This document shows, in pieces, positions 52,244-61,818 of a stretch of DNA of 64,000 nucleotides. The DNA lies in the NCBI GenBank assembly GCA_003165465.1, contig PLUM01000014.1, positions 1,999 to 65,998 on the forward strand. The letters run 5' to 3'. Positions within the stretch are counted from its first letter, which is position 1, and the number at the start of each line of letters is the position of its first letter. A program made the translations under genes and the position numbers. The notes beneath the pieces were generated by a model. The model saw nothing but the letters and a program-made list of their open reading frames with translations. It had not been told where the DNA came from and made no database searches. The DNA comes from Acidobacteriota bacterium (GTDB taxonomy: Bacteria > Acidobacteriota > Terriglobia > Acidiferrales > UBA7541).

Positions 52244-53206
52244 TTGAAAGTATCCGCGCTTATTCCGACTTATAATCGCCGAACGCATGTATTCCGGGCG
52301 ATCGACAGTGCGCTCGCGCAAACCGTGCCCGTGGACGAGATCATCGTCGTGGATGACGGCTCGACCGACGGCACGGCCGAGTCGATTCGTAGCCGTTACG
52401 GCTCGCGCGTCGCGGTATTCAGCCAGGAAAATAGAGGTGTTTCCGCAGCCCGGAAGCGCGCTATTGAAGAGGCGCGAAGTGAATGGGTGGCATTTTTAGA
52501 TAGTGACGATGAATGGCTGCCTGACAGAAACGCCGCGTTCTTGAGAGCTGCTTCTGAAGTCCCGGACAGGGTAGCTTTGATCTTTGGCGATACACAATAT
52601 TTGACCGATGAAGGTGAGGGCGATACTGTCTTCGGTGAGAATGGACTGATCATCGACCGTTCTCCATATATCTTCAACAACCCATTATCTGGGTTGGTAT
52701 GGCATTACGGACGTCAAGCATGTGTTCTGCAGTCGAGCTTTATCAAAAGATCGGCATTGGTCGAGTTCGAGTGCTTCAAAGAAGGACTTCATCACAGCGA
52801 GGATTTTCTTGCAACACTGCAAATCGCCAGCCGATATATGTTCGCCGCGATCCCTCTTGTGGTGACGAGGCTCTATAGAACATCGGACTTGCGGGAGAGC
52901 TCCTTGGAGATTAATCAGCGTAGCGGCCCTGATGGAGACAGAGCAAGAATTATTGGTTATTCGCTTGCGGCCCGAACCGCCGGCGCCAAACCCTGGGGCA
53001 CCTTTCACGCCGAGTCGGTGCGAACATTTTGCAGATGGCGCGCGCACAACAACTTGCCCATCCGAAGATTGGCTCTGGATCAATTCACGTTCGGTATCTC
53101 TGCCAAGTCCATTATCTTTTTGGGTGGGGCAATGCTTGGTTCGGGCTTTTTTCGCGCTGGGTCGGCAGTAAAGCGAAAGTTGAAGTCGATTTTCAGGGAT
53201 AATTAG
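52244..53206 (+). CDS. Glycosyltransferase family 2
   Basis: A 320-residue GT-A enzyme. The TTG at 52244 has AAGGTG 4 bases upstream and puts the first strand (KVSALIPTYNRRTHVFRAID, residues 2-21) at the expected place. IVVDDGSTDGTAESIRSRYG (about 34-53) and FLDSDDEWLPDRN (DxD, about 84-96) complete the donor half. The acceptor half is less conserved (WHYGRQACVLQSSFIKRSAL). It starts 11 bases after the flippase stop. The sugar is not known. Confidence 0.92.
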   Translation: MKVSALIPTYNRRTHVFRAIDSALAQTVPVDEIIVVDDGSTDGTAESIRSRYGSRVAVFSQENRGVSAARKRAIEEARSEWVAFLDSDDEWLPDRNAAFLRAASEVPDRVALIFGDTQYLTDEGEGDTVFGENGLIIDRSPYIFNNPLSGLVWHYGRQACVLQSSFIKRSALVEFECFKEGLHHSEDFLATLQIASRYMFAAIPLVVTRLYRTSDLRESSLEINQRSGPDGDRARIIGYSLAARTAGAKPWGTFHAESVRTFCRWRAHNNLPIRRLALDQFTFGISAKSIIFLGGAMLGSGFFRAGSAVKRKLKSIFRDN

Positions 53207-53250
53207 ATAGTACCGCGTGCCGCAGCCAGATTAAATCGCGGCCAATTAAA

Positions 53251-54597
53251 ATGCATCAAACAAACAATGTGTCAGGCGGGCATCAATCTCATGAAACCGA
53301 TCTTGCCGTGCTGCCCGGAGCCCTTGATGGCGTCACGATTATGCGGTATGCACACATTCACCGCACCCGGATTTCTGGCGGCTTAGAGCAGTATTTGCGC
53401 TGTCTGAATGAAGGTCTTCTCCAAAGAAACCGCCTTACCATTCTTCAGATGCATCTCGTCAGGGAAGATGAAAGCGATACAATCGAAATTGAGAAGATCG
53501 GGCAAGGCCGGATTCTTTGGGTGCCGGTGCGAACTCACGATGTCGCTTCGCGGATTACTGGCTTGTGGCGACGCATAGGCCCTGTGTACCACAACGCGCG
53601 CGGACTACAAAAGCAAGTGGAGAAAAACAAATTCCACGCAACACTATCCGCACTGCCACGGATGTTTGCCCACCGTGGCGGGCATTTCCGATACAACACT
53701 ACCGTATTCAGTGACCACCTTCCGGGACTTTTGAAGCAATATGACGTAAACCTTCTGGTCATGCATTGGTTCAGCTATGATTCAGAGGGGCTGCTATTAA
53801 ACGCTCTGCGGACCAATATCCCATTCGCATTCGTAAATCATTTTGCCAATTCCAGGTTATCCTTGCCGCAAAATCGATATTGGATCGACAATGCCGCTGC
53901 CATCGGCCTCGTCTCCGACAGGGGTATTCCAATTGATTTTCAACGCCCCTACACGAATCTCTCGGATGCTGTCGACACAGAATTCTTCAGGCCCGAAAAA
54001 GCTCGCCAAATCCAGCTTCCCAATGCTCCGATGATACTTTTGCCCGCCCGAATTCATGCAGGAAAGGGCCATCGGGACTTGATCGAAGCGATTGCCCTGT
54101 TGATCGCAACAAACAGCGATTTCTCCTTATGCTTTGCCGGCGTTGTGGATTCAGAGGACGAACATCGGGAACTCCGCGAAATTGTTGCGGCTGCCGGACT
54201 TCAGGAAAGAGTTTCTTTTCTAGGCGAACAAACTGCCGTGGAACTTCGGGATTTGTATGCATCTAGCTGTATGGTCGTCCTTCCAAGCCATTCCGAAGGA
54301 CTAGGCAAAGTCCTTCTTGAAGCGCAAGCGATGCGAAAACCTGTGATTGCGTACGATTCGGGAGGCATGAGCCAAGCGTTCTTGAACGACGAAACTGGAT
54401 TTTTGGTGAAAACAGGAGACATTCAAGCTTTGGCTGACAAAATCCGTTTCCTTCTCGACAATGCGGACCAGAGCGGGCGCCTTGGAATTAGGGGTAGAGA
54501 ATTCGTTACCAAGAACTTCGCGATTCCAGCTCTCATTCAACGGCACGAAGCTTTTTACTTAAAAGCTCTTTCTAAATTGGGCGTCAATCGTACTTAA
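53251..54597 (+). CDS. Glycosyltransferase family 4, last gene of the operon
   Basis: A 448-residue GT-B enzyme. The N-domain starts after a 30-residue lead with IMRYAHIHRTRISGGLEQYL (about 30-49). The C-domain has PMILLPARIHAGKGHRDLIE (about 260-279), FAGVVDSEDEHRELREIVAA, VSFLGEQTAVELRDLYASSC and the nucleotide-sugar site LPSHSEGLGKVLLEAQAMRK (about 347-366, E-x7-E). It closes the run of twelve plus-strand genes. It then faces the minus-strand deacetylase gene across 265 bases. Confidence 0.92.
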   Translation: MHQTNNVSGGHQSHETDLAVLPGALDGVTIMRYAHIHRTRISGGLEQYLRCLNEGLLQRNRLTILQMHLVREDESDTIEIEKIGQGRILWVPVRTHDVASRITGLWRRIGPVYHNARGLQKQVEKNKFHATLSALPRMFAHRGGHFRYNTTVFSDHLPGLLKQYDVNLLVMHWFSYDSEGLLLNALRTNIPFAFVNHFANSRLSLPQNRYWIDNAAAIGLVSDRGIPIDFQRPYTNLSDAVDTEFFRPEKARQIQLPNAPMILLPARIHAGKGHRDLIEAIALLIATNSDFSLCFAGVVDSEDEHRELREIVAAAGLQERVSFLGEQTAVELRDLYASSCMVVLPSHSEGLGKVLLEAQAMRKPVIAYDSGGMSQAFLNDETGFLVKTGDIQALADKIRFLLDNADQSGRLGIRGREFVTKNFAIPALIQRHEAFYLKALSKLGVNRT

Positions 54598-54862
54598 CTC
54601 ACGATGAGCCTAAAGATTGCGCGGCCCATCGCAAGTTGCTGGCAGATACAATCAATTCCCGATCGTGCCGTTTCGGTTATGCCCGTCGATGGCACCGGGG
54701 CCCCGATCGAGGATTGCGAGTTACCGAGAAGAATGCCTAGATCCCGATGTCCGTCGATGAACGAGGCGGCTAGGACGCATCCTTCAACAAGCGAGGCTCA
54801 GTTGACCGTGACTACCAGACCTGTAGGGGGCGCGCGCCGACAGAAGAACCATCATCTGCATA

Positions 54863-55630
54863 TTATGGAGTGGGAGAACGGAGCGCTTCCAACACCTGAA
54901 CAACGGGCAGGATGCTTGCGCCCGAAGTCAGCGCACATCGCACGACGCTCTGAAAAAATTCAGGCCTGCAACCATATGGAGTCGGATCATCCGAAATGTC
55001 GTGAGTGGCAAAGATCAACCACCCTTTGGCTTTCCGATTCTCCTCGATCAGACTTTGCACTTCTTCGAAATTGCCTCTGCTTTGTTCCAAGAAATAGGCT
55101 GCCATGTAGTTAAGATCCGTCGTACCCACATTAAATGTCTGTCCACCGCACCGACAACATCCGAAATGTTTTGCAACTCTGCGCTTTGTAAAAGGACGGG
55201 GAACGCTGATGGGGTAGGAAAGTGTCTTGAATGCGGCGCCCGGCATGAGATCGTTGAGCTTACGGCGATTCTCGATGACTGAATCTTCAAAGGCATCCGG
55301 TTTTGTCTCCCATGCATTGCAGTGACCAAATGTATGGCAACCCAACTCGTGGCCCTCTTCCAATAGGACGCTCAAATCTTCGCGCAAGAACATGGTCCCA
55401 GTCGGTGTTTGCTTGCCCATGAGACCCAAAGATACGTAATAAGTTCCGGCTAACCCAGAACTTCTTAATATCGACCCGCCGGTGTACAGAGCCGATCGCG
55501 GGAAATCGTCGAATGAAAACGATATGAAAGGGACCTGAGAGCTGATCACAAGGGGTCGCTTAAAGAAAAGGCGAGCGGACTCCCTCGCATAACGGCCTCG
55601 CGCTCTAGACCAAAGTCGAAGAGAAGTCAT
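54863..55630 (-). CDS. NodB-type polysaccharide deacetylase
   Basis: A 255-residue NodB-fold protein that removes N- or O-acetyl groups from a glycan. Motif 1 is ISFSFDDFPRSALYTGG (Asp-Asp, about 36-52), motif 2 is LGCHTFGHCNAW (metal His residues, about 95-106), motif 3 is LSYPISVPRPFTKRRV and a later GWLIFATHDISDDPTP (about 203-218) holds the conserved His. There is no clear signal peptide. The start overlaps the stop of the HAD gene (ATGA), so they are coupled. The 265-base gap to the convergent GT4 gene shows no gene on either strand that I can support. Confidence 0.9.
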   Translation of the reverse strand: MTSLRLWSRARGRYARESARLFFKRPLVISSQVPFISFSFDDFPRSALYTGGSILRSSGLAGTYYVSLGLMGKQTPTGTMFLREDLSVLLEEGHELGCHTFGHCNAWETKPDAFEDSVIENRRKLNDLMPGAAFKTLSYPISVPRPFTKRRVAKHFGCCRCGGQTFNVGTTDLNYMAAYFLEQSRGNFEEVQSLIEENRKAKGWLIFATHDISDDPTPYGCRPEFFQSVVRCALTSGASILPVVQVLEALRSPTP

Positions 55631-57441
55631 TGTCGGTTGGCCACGGAGACTACAACGTTGATAACGTGATCATCGGGAATCTCTCGTCCACTCTTAAAAA
55701 CAAGAGATTGAACGCCGTCATTATCTGCAACGAACTTAAACCCAATTTCCTCGAAAACTTTTCCAGCACCCGTATTCTTAGAAGTGCGGCGATAATTTGC
55801 ATAGAAATCCAGATTTCTGCTTCCCGCAAACCTCTTCAAAAGATAAGACACTATCGCGTGCTCCACGCGCTTGCCTTGAATCCGGCAGCTAAACATCAGG
55901 TCGAGGAGACGTGGCTCACGAGTATCCACGACGGCGAATCCGACGATCCCGTATTTACCATATCGGTCTTGGCAATCGATCACGTAAGTTTCCAGGAATC
56001 TAGAACTCATAATTTCCATGAGTTGAGATTCCAGATATCGATTTCCGGAATAGTTGAGCTGATTCGTTCTCTGAGCCAGTTCGTACACCCTCTTGAGATT
56101 TGTGTGTTCGAGTGTGCCAATTCCGACTTCCAGACCGCAGCCTTTTAGGAATCCGATGTAGTCTCCCTTAAAGGAGTCCTGCGCAGTTTCACGTTGCTCC
56201 TGTTCCCGGTACATCTTGCGCCGGTTCTTGCTCTCCGCTGTTAAGGGGACGAGGCACTCCGGCCGGTGGGGAAGGAGCGCAGAATCGGCGGCATCGATGA
56301 CCGTGATCTGCGGATGCGCACCTTTCACCTCTTCGCGTTCGAATATCTGATCATCCACGAATGCAAGGGAATCCACGCCGATATTGAGCGACTTGGCGAT
56401 TTGAAAGATAGATCGGCTCTTCGGCTCCCAGCTGATCTGGGGATAAAGAAAATAGTCGTCGAGGCCGACGAGCCGTAAAATCTTCATCGCGTCTTCGTAA
56501 TTATTCTTACTAGCAATGGATTGAAGGATGCCTCGTTGATCTAATTGCTTTATGACGTCCACAACGTTTTGGTTTATCCGAATATTTTCCGAACCGCCTT
56601 CGATCAAGACCCCTTCCCACAGAGTGTTATCCAAATCCCAGACAATACATTTGAATTGTTTGTTTCCGGACGCAGCTTTATTCTCGCGCTTGGATTCGCG
56701 GCGCTCTCGTACGAAGTCCATCAGCCCAAAGTAGAGAATCGTGCCATCGCATTCATTCGGGACGATCTCGACATTAAATGGCTGAGCCATATCAACGGTT
56801 TCGGATATCTCGGAAAATGGCACGTTTGCTCGCGTGTATCCAGGCGGCACACTGACCATCTTCTGAAACGGCTGCGTCTCTGGCTGGTCTCTCAACCGTA
56901 TGGTAAAAGTTAAAGTAACAGCGGTTACATTGGGGTTAAAGCATTCCAGTAGAAAATAATCCGGGCGCTCAGGGGACGCTGGAGCATTTTCGGCAGAGCA
57001 ACGCCGGAGGTAGTTGATCTTTTGCAGAACCCGAGGTTTGACAGAGGCAGGGAACGGTACATTGCGTCCAATCGCACCAACTGCAATGTTGAACCGCTCT
57101 TGCCTTACGGCCTTTGACAATGGCTGAAGATGGAGATTGCCGACTGTCCAAAGCTTTGCCCACTGCTTGAACCTGATTTTCAGAACATAAGGACTCAATC
57201 CCTCTCTATGATCGATACGCACCATGCCGTCCACGAATTGCCGACAGGCCCCATCTATTCTTGGCGAATAAAGTTCACACGAGGTATAACAAGTGGGCCA
57301 AACGCACTCCGTACAGTGTTCCCCCCAGGGAAGTAGAGTGCGAGCGGTAATTTGATCGCGGAACTCGGCAAAGCGCTTTCTGATCTCCACCGGCAAAGTT
57401 TCAGTGGAAGATATAGAATCGTTCATCTCCGCTTCGTACAT
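55627..57441 (-). CDS. FkbH-like HAD-IIIC protein with GNAT domain and Cys-rich N-terminus
   Basis: A 604-residue fusion. Residues 1-260 are a region I do not recognise, with five cysteines in C43-x2-C46-x4-C51-x3-C55-x10-C66 and the run LYSPRIDGACRQF. Residues about 262-420 are a HAD domain with the nucleophile motif CIVWDLDNTLWEG (D269, D271) and the later SLAFVDDQIFEREEV. Residues about 435-590 are a GNAT-like acyltransferase (VYELAQRTNQLNYSGNRYLE; LMFSCRIQGKRVEHAIVSYL). FkbH-type enzymes move a glyceryl or other group from a phosphorylated donor to an acyl carrier; no carrier gene is seen. The ATG at 57441 has AGGAGA 9 bases upstream. It is coupled to the NodB gene. Confidence 0.88.
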   Translation of the reverse strand: MYEAEMNDSISSTETLPVEIRKRFAEFRDQITARTLLPWGEHCTECVWPTCYTSCELYSPRIDGACRQFVDGMVRIDHREGLSPYVLKIRFKQWAKLWTVGNLHLQPLSKAVRQERFNIAVGAIGRNVPFPASVKPRVLQKINYLRRCSAENAPASPERPDYFLLECFNPNVTAVTLTFTIRLRDQPETQPFQKMVSVPPGYTRANVPFSEISETVDMAQPFNVEIVPNECDGTILYFGLMDFVRERRESKRENKAASGNKQFKCIVWDLDNTLWEGVLIEGGSENIRINQNVVDVIKQLDQRGILQSIASKNNYEDAMKILRLVGLDDYFLYPQISWEPKSRSIFQIAKSLNIGVDSLAFVDDQIFEREEVKGAHPQITVIDAADSALLPHRPECLVPLTAESKNRRKMYREQEQRETAQDSFKGDYIGFLKGCGLEVGIGTLEHTNLKRVYELAQRTNQLNYSGNRYLESQLMEIMSSRFLETYVIDCQDRYGKYGIVGFAVVDTREPRLLDLMFSCRIQGKRVEHAIVSYLLKRFAGSRNLDFYANYRRTSKNTGAGKVFEEIGFKFVADNDGVQSLVFKSGREIPDDHVINVVVSVANRQ

Positions 57442-57835
57442 TCACACTTTTCTCCTACTACCCATTCGTTAAGTACGTCGCATTTGTTAGATCTTCAAAT
57501 CTGTATTGCACAATCTTGTCATAATGACGTTTGGAACTCAAGGATTCTCAGGCTCTCTGATTGACCAGACTGCGGTTTCCAAATGCATACGTTTGGCTCG
57601 CAGGCGATAGGTATATCGTAATGGGTGAACCTATTCTGGCATCGAGCGTGTTGCGTCTGGTCGCCATTTCCGAGGAAGATTGCGTCATTCTTGTTAGACG
57701 TTAGACGCGGAAGAGCCATCGCTGCCACAGACTTGCGTTGCCGCAGGCAGTCCCGGCTGGTTCCAAATGGTCTGCATTTATAACTATCACAACTTCGCGA
57801 GTTGTGGTTGCCGGATCTCGATCATACTGTGATGC
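57442..57835. other. Intergenic region between the beta-helix and HAD genes, no gene seen
   Basis: A 394-base minus-strand gap. It is AT-richer than the coding regions. A 69-codon frame at 57519-57728 (minus) has no family feature. I found no sigma-54 site with correct spacing, and no clear terminator after the beta-helix gene. Confidence 0.5.
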
Positions 57836-59845
57836 TCAGTTAGCCGTGGCCTTGAGGCCCGTGGGCGCCACGGGAAGACTGGCTGCAGATGCACCGTAAT
57901 AGCAAACACTCGGGTCAAACTGTTTGAGCCCGTACGCGTCTCTTGGCGTGCTGCTGTAGCAAACCTCGGCCGGGATCGCATTGACGTGCCCCGCCAAAGT
58001 AGAGCTATCCATCGCTCCACCCGTCACATCCGGCCCAATCGCAGGCCACGGTACACTGCCAAACCAAGTTGGCTTGGAACTTCTGTAGAATGACGCGGGC
58101 ATGGCCTCGGTTGTGCTGCCATTCCAAATAATCGAGCTGCTGGCAGTGTCGAAGTTGCCATGCTGGAAAGTGCTGCCAGAAGCCTTACCCACCCAATAAC
58201 CAACGGCATTGGACGGGCCTCCAGCAAAACTCGCTACACTAGTTCCACTGCCATCCGAGCCTGTATCATAACCAATGTTTACAGCCTGGAATTGGCACGC
58301 ATTGGCATGACAACCATAATATCGAGTGGCAGGGGCAAGGAGCGTGGATGTATACGGCGCGCTCCCGGCATTGTACGCCCACGGACTAGTCCCACAATCG
58401 TACCCCGTACAAGTCGGCCCAACCTGAGTTTGATCATACGAACCTAAAACATTTCCTACCAAATTAGCGTTGGTGTGCGGGAAGGCAACAGTGATCCCAC
58501 GAGTTTGCTGACCTGCAAGTTGCGTGGATGACCAGTTGACAACATTGCGGCCAGCCGACAGTGGTGAGGCTAAAGTATCTGTTCCTCTAAACAGATTGCG
58601 AAATGTCGTGTTGTTCGATCCAGACCCCCAAAAACTATCCATCGTAATGTTGTTACCTACATTGCCCTCGAATAGATTGAACTGAGGATGCGCTCCGTGA
58701 AAATCAATCGAAGCCAAAATCACAGGCGCGCCACCGGAGTCGAAATTTCCATAGCTGTAATTGTAGGCGACTACGTTTCCAGCCGCGCCCCAGTTGATCA
58801 TGATGCCCACATGGAGCCTTTCCAGAATGTTGTTCTCAATGAGAGTGCCCGAAGTTTTGTCTAATAAAGACACATCCGAGTCGGAACCTCCCGACGTATG
58901 CGAATAGGCGTTGGAAAAGTAGCTGTCCCGGATTTCATCGTGAAAGCCCCAATAGACATCGACGTGGTCGCCATCCGTGTAGTTATCAAATACGCCCTTA
59001 ATCCAGCAGAAGGCGCATCCATCCATGCTAAACGTCTGCCCGTAGCCCGTGCCATTGGCATAAACTTGCAGGCTTTCGACTCCCACGTATTTGGCCCCCG
59101 GCTGGAAGTAGGTGGCCTGAGCCGGGGAGGTTCCCGTGGCCACTCCGTAGTTGCTATACAGCGCCGGTGTAAATGTAACGGTAGTACCAGAAACTCCCGC
59201 AACTTCCACGATCTGTCCACGCGCGCGCGCGCCGCCGTCCGAACTCCCATCGCACCAACCGCAAGTGCCGTTCGGTGTGGTGACGGTCACGTAGGTGGGA
59301 TCGTTTAATTCCGAAATCGCCAGAAGCGTGCCCGTGGAAATGCCCGATGTGCTGGCGACAACGATGCTGGTCGACCCAGCAGTTGTCCCGAAAGTTATGT
59401 TTGTGGTCTGAATGCCAGCACCATAAGGTGCGCCCCCTTTCCCCATTTGAATCACGGCGCCACTTGTGCCAGTCGCGTTGAGGATCGTTTGGAGCGTCCC
59501 CGCGCCGCGCAGTGTGCAATTGCTGGGAATTTGAAGAGTTCCGGTGATGCTGTACCTGCCTGCCGCGAGCAAGACCACGCTGCCGCTTGGGCAGGAGGCG
59601 AGCGCGGCGTTCAATTGCGCAAGTGTAGCGTTGGCTCCGGCGGACGTCGCAGCCGCACAGGCCGTCGTCACGCAGATTGTCGTTCGATTCGGTACCCCAC
59701 CCGGCACACCAGCCGTCGTCCAGTCAATTGCGCGAGACGGCGCCAAAATTCCCGACCACGCTTGTTGCGCGTGGGCAGCGGCCGGGATCACCAGCAGCAA
59801 TACGAGTAAGATCGAAGAAGAAGAAAACCATTGTTTGCGATTCAT
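57836..59845 (-). CDS. Secreted right-handed beta-helix protein
   Basis: A 669-residue exported protein. A signal peptide (SSSSILLVLLLVIPAAAHAQ) ends near residue 26. The N-domain (about 30-135) has strands like LNAALASCPSGSVVLLAAGR and YSITGTLQIPSNCTLRGAGT, the usual start of pectate-lyase-like beta-helices. The helix coils (about 245-470) have repeated motifs, e.g. FCWIKGVFDNYTDGDHVDVY, FHDEIRDSYFSNAYSHTSGG, LIENNILERLHVGIMINWGA and NNITMDSFWGSGSNNTTFRN. It may bind or cleave the EPS. Pairs of cysteines (e.g. CGWCDG, CAFCW) suggest disulfides. The last residues LPVAPTGLKATAN look like the first strand of a fibronectin-III domain, then the stop comes, so a C-terminal domain may be lost. Confidence 0.85.
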   Translation of the reverse strand: MNRKQWFSSSSILLVLLLVIPAAAHAQQAWSGILAPSRAIDWTTAGVPGGVPNRTTICVTTACAAATSAGANATLAQLNAALASCPSGSVVLLAAGRYSITGTLQIPSNCTLRGAGTLQTILNATGTSGAVIQMGKGGAPYGAGIQTTNITFGTTAGSTSIVVASTSGISTGTLLAISELNDPTYVTVTTPNGTCGWCDGSSDGGARARGQIVEVAGVSGTTVTFTPALYSNYGVATGTSPAQATYFQPGAKYVGVESLQVYANGTGYGQTFSMDGCAFCWIKGVFDNYTDGDHVDVYWGFHDEIRDSYFSNAYSHTSGGSDSDVSLLDKTSGTLIENNILERLHVGIMINWGAAGNVVAYNYSYGNFDSGGAPVILASIDFHGAHPQFNLFEGNVGNNITMDSFWGSGSNNTTFRNLFRGTDTLASPLSAGRNVVNWSSTQLAGQQTRGITVAFPHTNANLVGNVLGSYDQTQVGPTCTGYDCGTSPWAYNAGSAPYTSTLLAPATRYYGCHANACQFQAVNIGYDTGSDGSGTSVASFAGGPSNAVGYWVGKASGSTFQHGNFDTASSSIIWNGSTTEAMPASFYRSSKPTWFGSVPWPAIGPDVTGGAMDSSTLAGHVNAIPAEVCYSSTPRDAYGLKQFDPSVCYYGASAASLPVAPTGLKATAN

Positions 59846-60516
59846 AATTTTTTTTGCGGTGACGGACGACCCGCGACACCGATTCCTTTAGCTCGAATAA
59901 CCAGTATACTTCCTTCTGGCCATGAAGCTTAGCCCCCGTATGAAGAAGGGAGCTACTGGCTCTATGTACAGATTATGAACAGGAGAAGTACCTGTACCTC
60001 GACCCGTCCATGATCGTGGCGGGATCAGCCGTCCAGCGGCCCGCTATAAGCCTTCTACAATGAGGATGCTTCGGTCGCTGGCACCCGGCCGATTCGGTTG
60101 CAAACAGGAAACTGCCAGCAACGACATCGCTTGTGAACTGAATAGCGCATGCCATACACTGTGCGAGAGCAAACGGCACGATTATCAGGACTTACGAAAA
60201 AGACGCGGCGAAACGTTCCAGACCGAGAAGAGGCCCCTCAGCCATGAATCGAGCGTCCTGGATGATTTGCGCGGCGCGGAACCTGTGCGAAAGCTGACGT
60301 GCCCGGAGCTTTCTCCAAAGACGAAGATTCAGGCATCGTTCATTCGGCCGCAATTCAAAGAAGACCGGGATCGCTCGCCTTCGATCTCACTCAGTTGATA
60401 GGGAATCTGCCTGATGAACGATGCAACCTATATGTTCGGGACTCGTTCCAATGAGCGCCTGGCAAAACGCATCGAAGGCTGCAGGTGATGGGGTTAAAAA
60501 ACTTGGGGCATTGCCG
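59846..60516. other. Divergent intergenic region before the GT4 gene
   Basis: About 670 bases between the beta-helix gene (minus) and the GT4 gene (plus). A frame at 60060-60398 (112 codons, plus) contains CELNSACHTLCESKRHDY but no family feature, and I do not call it. CTGGCACCC (60079) and GGTTGCAAAC (60097) look like sigma-54 halves but the spacing is wrong. Confidence 0.5.
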
Positions 60517-61707
60517 ATGAAAGTGTGCATGGTTGCGTACACGTTTTATGAGCAGGACAACCGCGTCCGCCGGTATGCCGAAACCCTGGCAAAACGGGGG
60601 GACCGCGTCGACGTTGTGGCGCTGCACATGGAGGGGCAATCCGCGAGGGAAGTGATTGAAGGCGTCACCGTGTACCGAATCCAGCGCCGCGTCGTCAATG
60701 AAAAGGGGAAACTCACCTATCTCGCAAAGCTTCTATTCTTTTTTCTGCGCTCGTTTGCCTTTTTGACCTGGAAACAATTGCACGAACGCTACGACCTGAT
60801 TCATGTCCACTCCGTTCCCGATTTTGAGGTCTTCGCCGCGCTGGTTCCCAAACTCATGGGATCGAAAATCATTCTGGACATTCACGACCTGGTGCCTGAG
60901 TTCTACCTCAGCAAATTCGACGCCTCCTCGAATTCGGCGACGTTCCGGCTGCTCGTCGCCATCGAGCGCATGTCCGCGTCGTTTGCCGACCACGTGATCG
61001 CCGCAAACCATATCTGGCTCAAGCGGCTCCGTGAAAGGTCCGTCAAAAGCGGGAATTTAACGGTCATCCTGAATTTTCCGGACACGGACATTTTTCATCT
61101 ACGCGGCCGAAACCGGAATGACCACAAATTCATCATGCTGTATCCGGGAACCTTGAACTATCACCAGGGAGTGGACATTTCGGTTCGCGCATTCTCCCAG
61201 ATCGCGGATAAGTGCCCGGAGGCGGAATTTCACATTTATGGCGGCGGAGACCAAATCGAGTTTCTGAAGTCCTTGATTGCCGAGCGCGGCTTGCAGAAGC
61301 GCGTGCTTCTGAAGAGCAGCCGCACGCTTCAGGAGATCTCGTCGATCATGGAGAACTGCGATCTGGGCGTGGTTTCGAAGCGGAGCGACGGGTTTGGCAA
61401 CGAAGCGTTCAGCACGAAGATTTTCGAGTTTATGACCGTGGATGTGCCCGTCATTGTTCCCGAGACCGCGATCGACCGCTATTATTTCAACGATTCCATC
61501 GTGAAGTTTTTTAAAGCCAACGACGAAAACAGCCTGGCGGAAGCCATGCTCCAGATGATCAAGCACCCGGAACTGCGGGAAACACTGGTTCGGAACGCGC
61601 GGGAATTCATCAAGGATTACGTGTGGGAGAAAAATAAGGGCGTCTACCTTGACCTGGTGGATTCGCTGGTCACGGCTCCCGGGCGCCAGGCAGCCGCCAA
61701 GAAATAA
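60517..61707 (+). CDS. Glycosyltransferase family 4
   Basis: A 396-residue GT-B enzyme. I use the ATG at 60517 (MKVCMVAYTFYEQDNRVRRY), which opens on the first Rossmann strand. In-frame ATGs at 60451 and 60421 would add up to 32 residues. The N-domain has a hydrophobic segment (LLFFFLRSFAFLTW, about 72-85) that may touch the membrane, and DLIHVHSVPDFEVFAALVPK. The C-domain has FIMLYPGTLNYHQGVDISVR (about 205-224), FHIYGGGDQIEFLKSL and VVSKRSDGFGNEAFSTKIFE (about 287-306, with the E-x7-E-like pair). The following rmlC-like frame is in phase with it after 61707. Confidence 0.9.
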   Translation: MKVCMVAYTFYEQDNRVRRYAETLAKRGDRVDVVALHMEGQSAREVIEGVTVYRIQRRVVNEKGKLTYLAKLLFFFLRSFAFLTWKQLHERYDLIHVHSVPDFEVFAALVPKLMGSKIILDIHDLVPEFYLSKFDASSNSATFRLLVAIERMSASFADHVIAANHIWLKRLRERSVKSGNLTVILNFPDTDIFHLRGRNRNDHKFIMLYPGTLNYHQGVDISVRAFSQIADKCPEAEFHIYGGGDQIEFLKSLIAERGLQKRVLLKSSRTLQEISSIMENCDLGVVSKRSDGFGNEAFSTKIFEFMTVDVPVIVPETAIDRYYFNDSIVKFFKANDENSLAEAMLQMIKHPELRETLVRNAREFIKDYVWEKNKGVYLDLVDSLVTAPGRQAAAKK

Positions 61708-61818
61708 ACGTATCGCCTGTATTTCCCGCAACAATGCAAAATATTCCGTAAACTAAGTCTGGCACAAAAGATTCGCGGCCCATGGAGCGTAGCGGCGAGC
61801 CCTGAACTTCAGCCAAAA

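Noticed and set aside
54604-55113. 169-codon plus-strand frame after the GT4 gene
   Set aside because: The second half is antisense to the NodB deacetylase; the first half has no motif or ribosome-binding site.
60060-60398. 112-codon plus-strand frame
   Set aside because: No family feature or start signal; kept only as a note in the intergenic entry.
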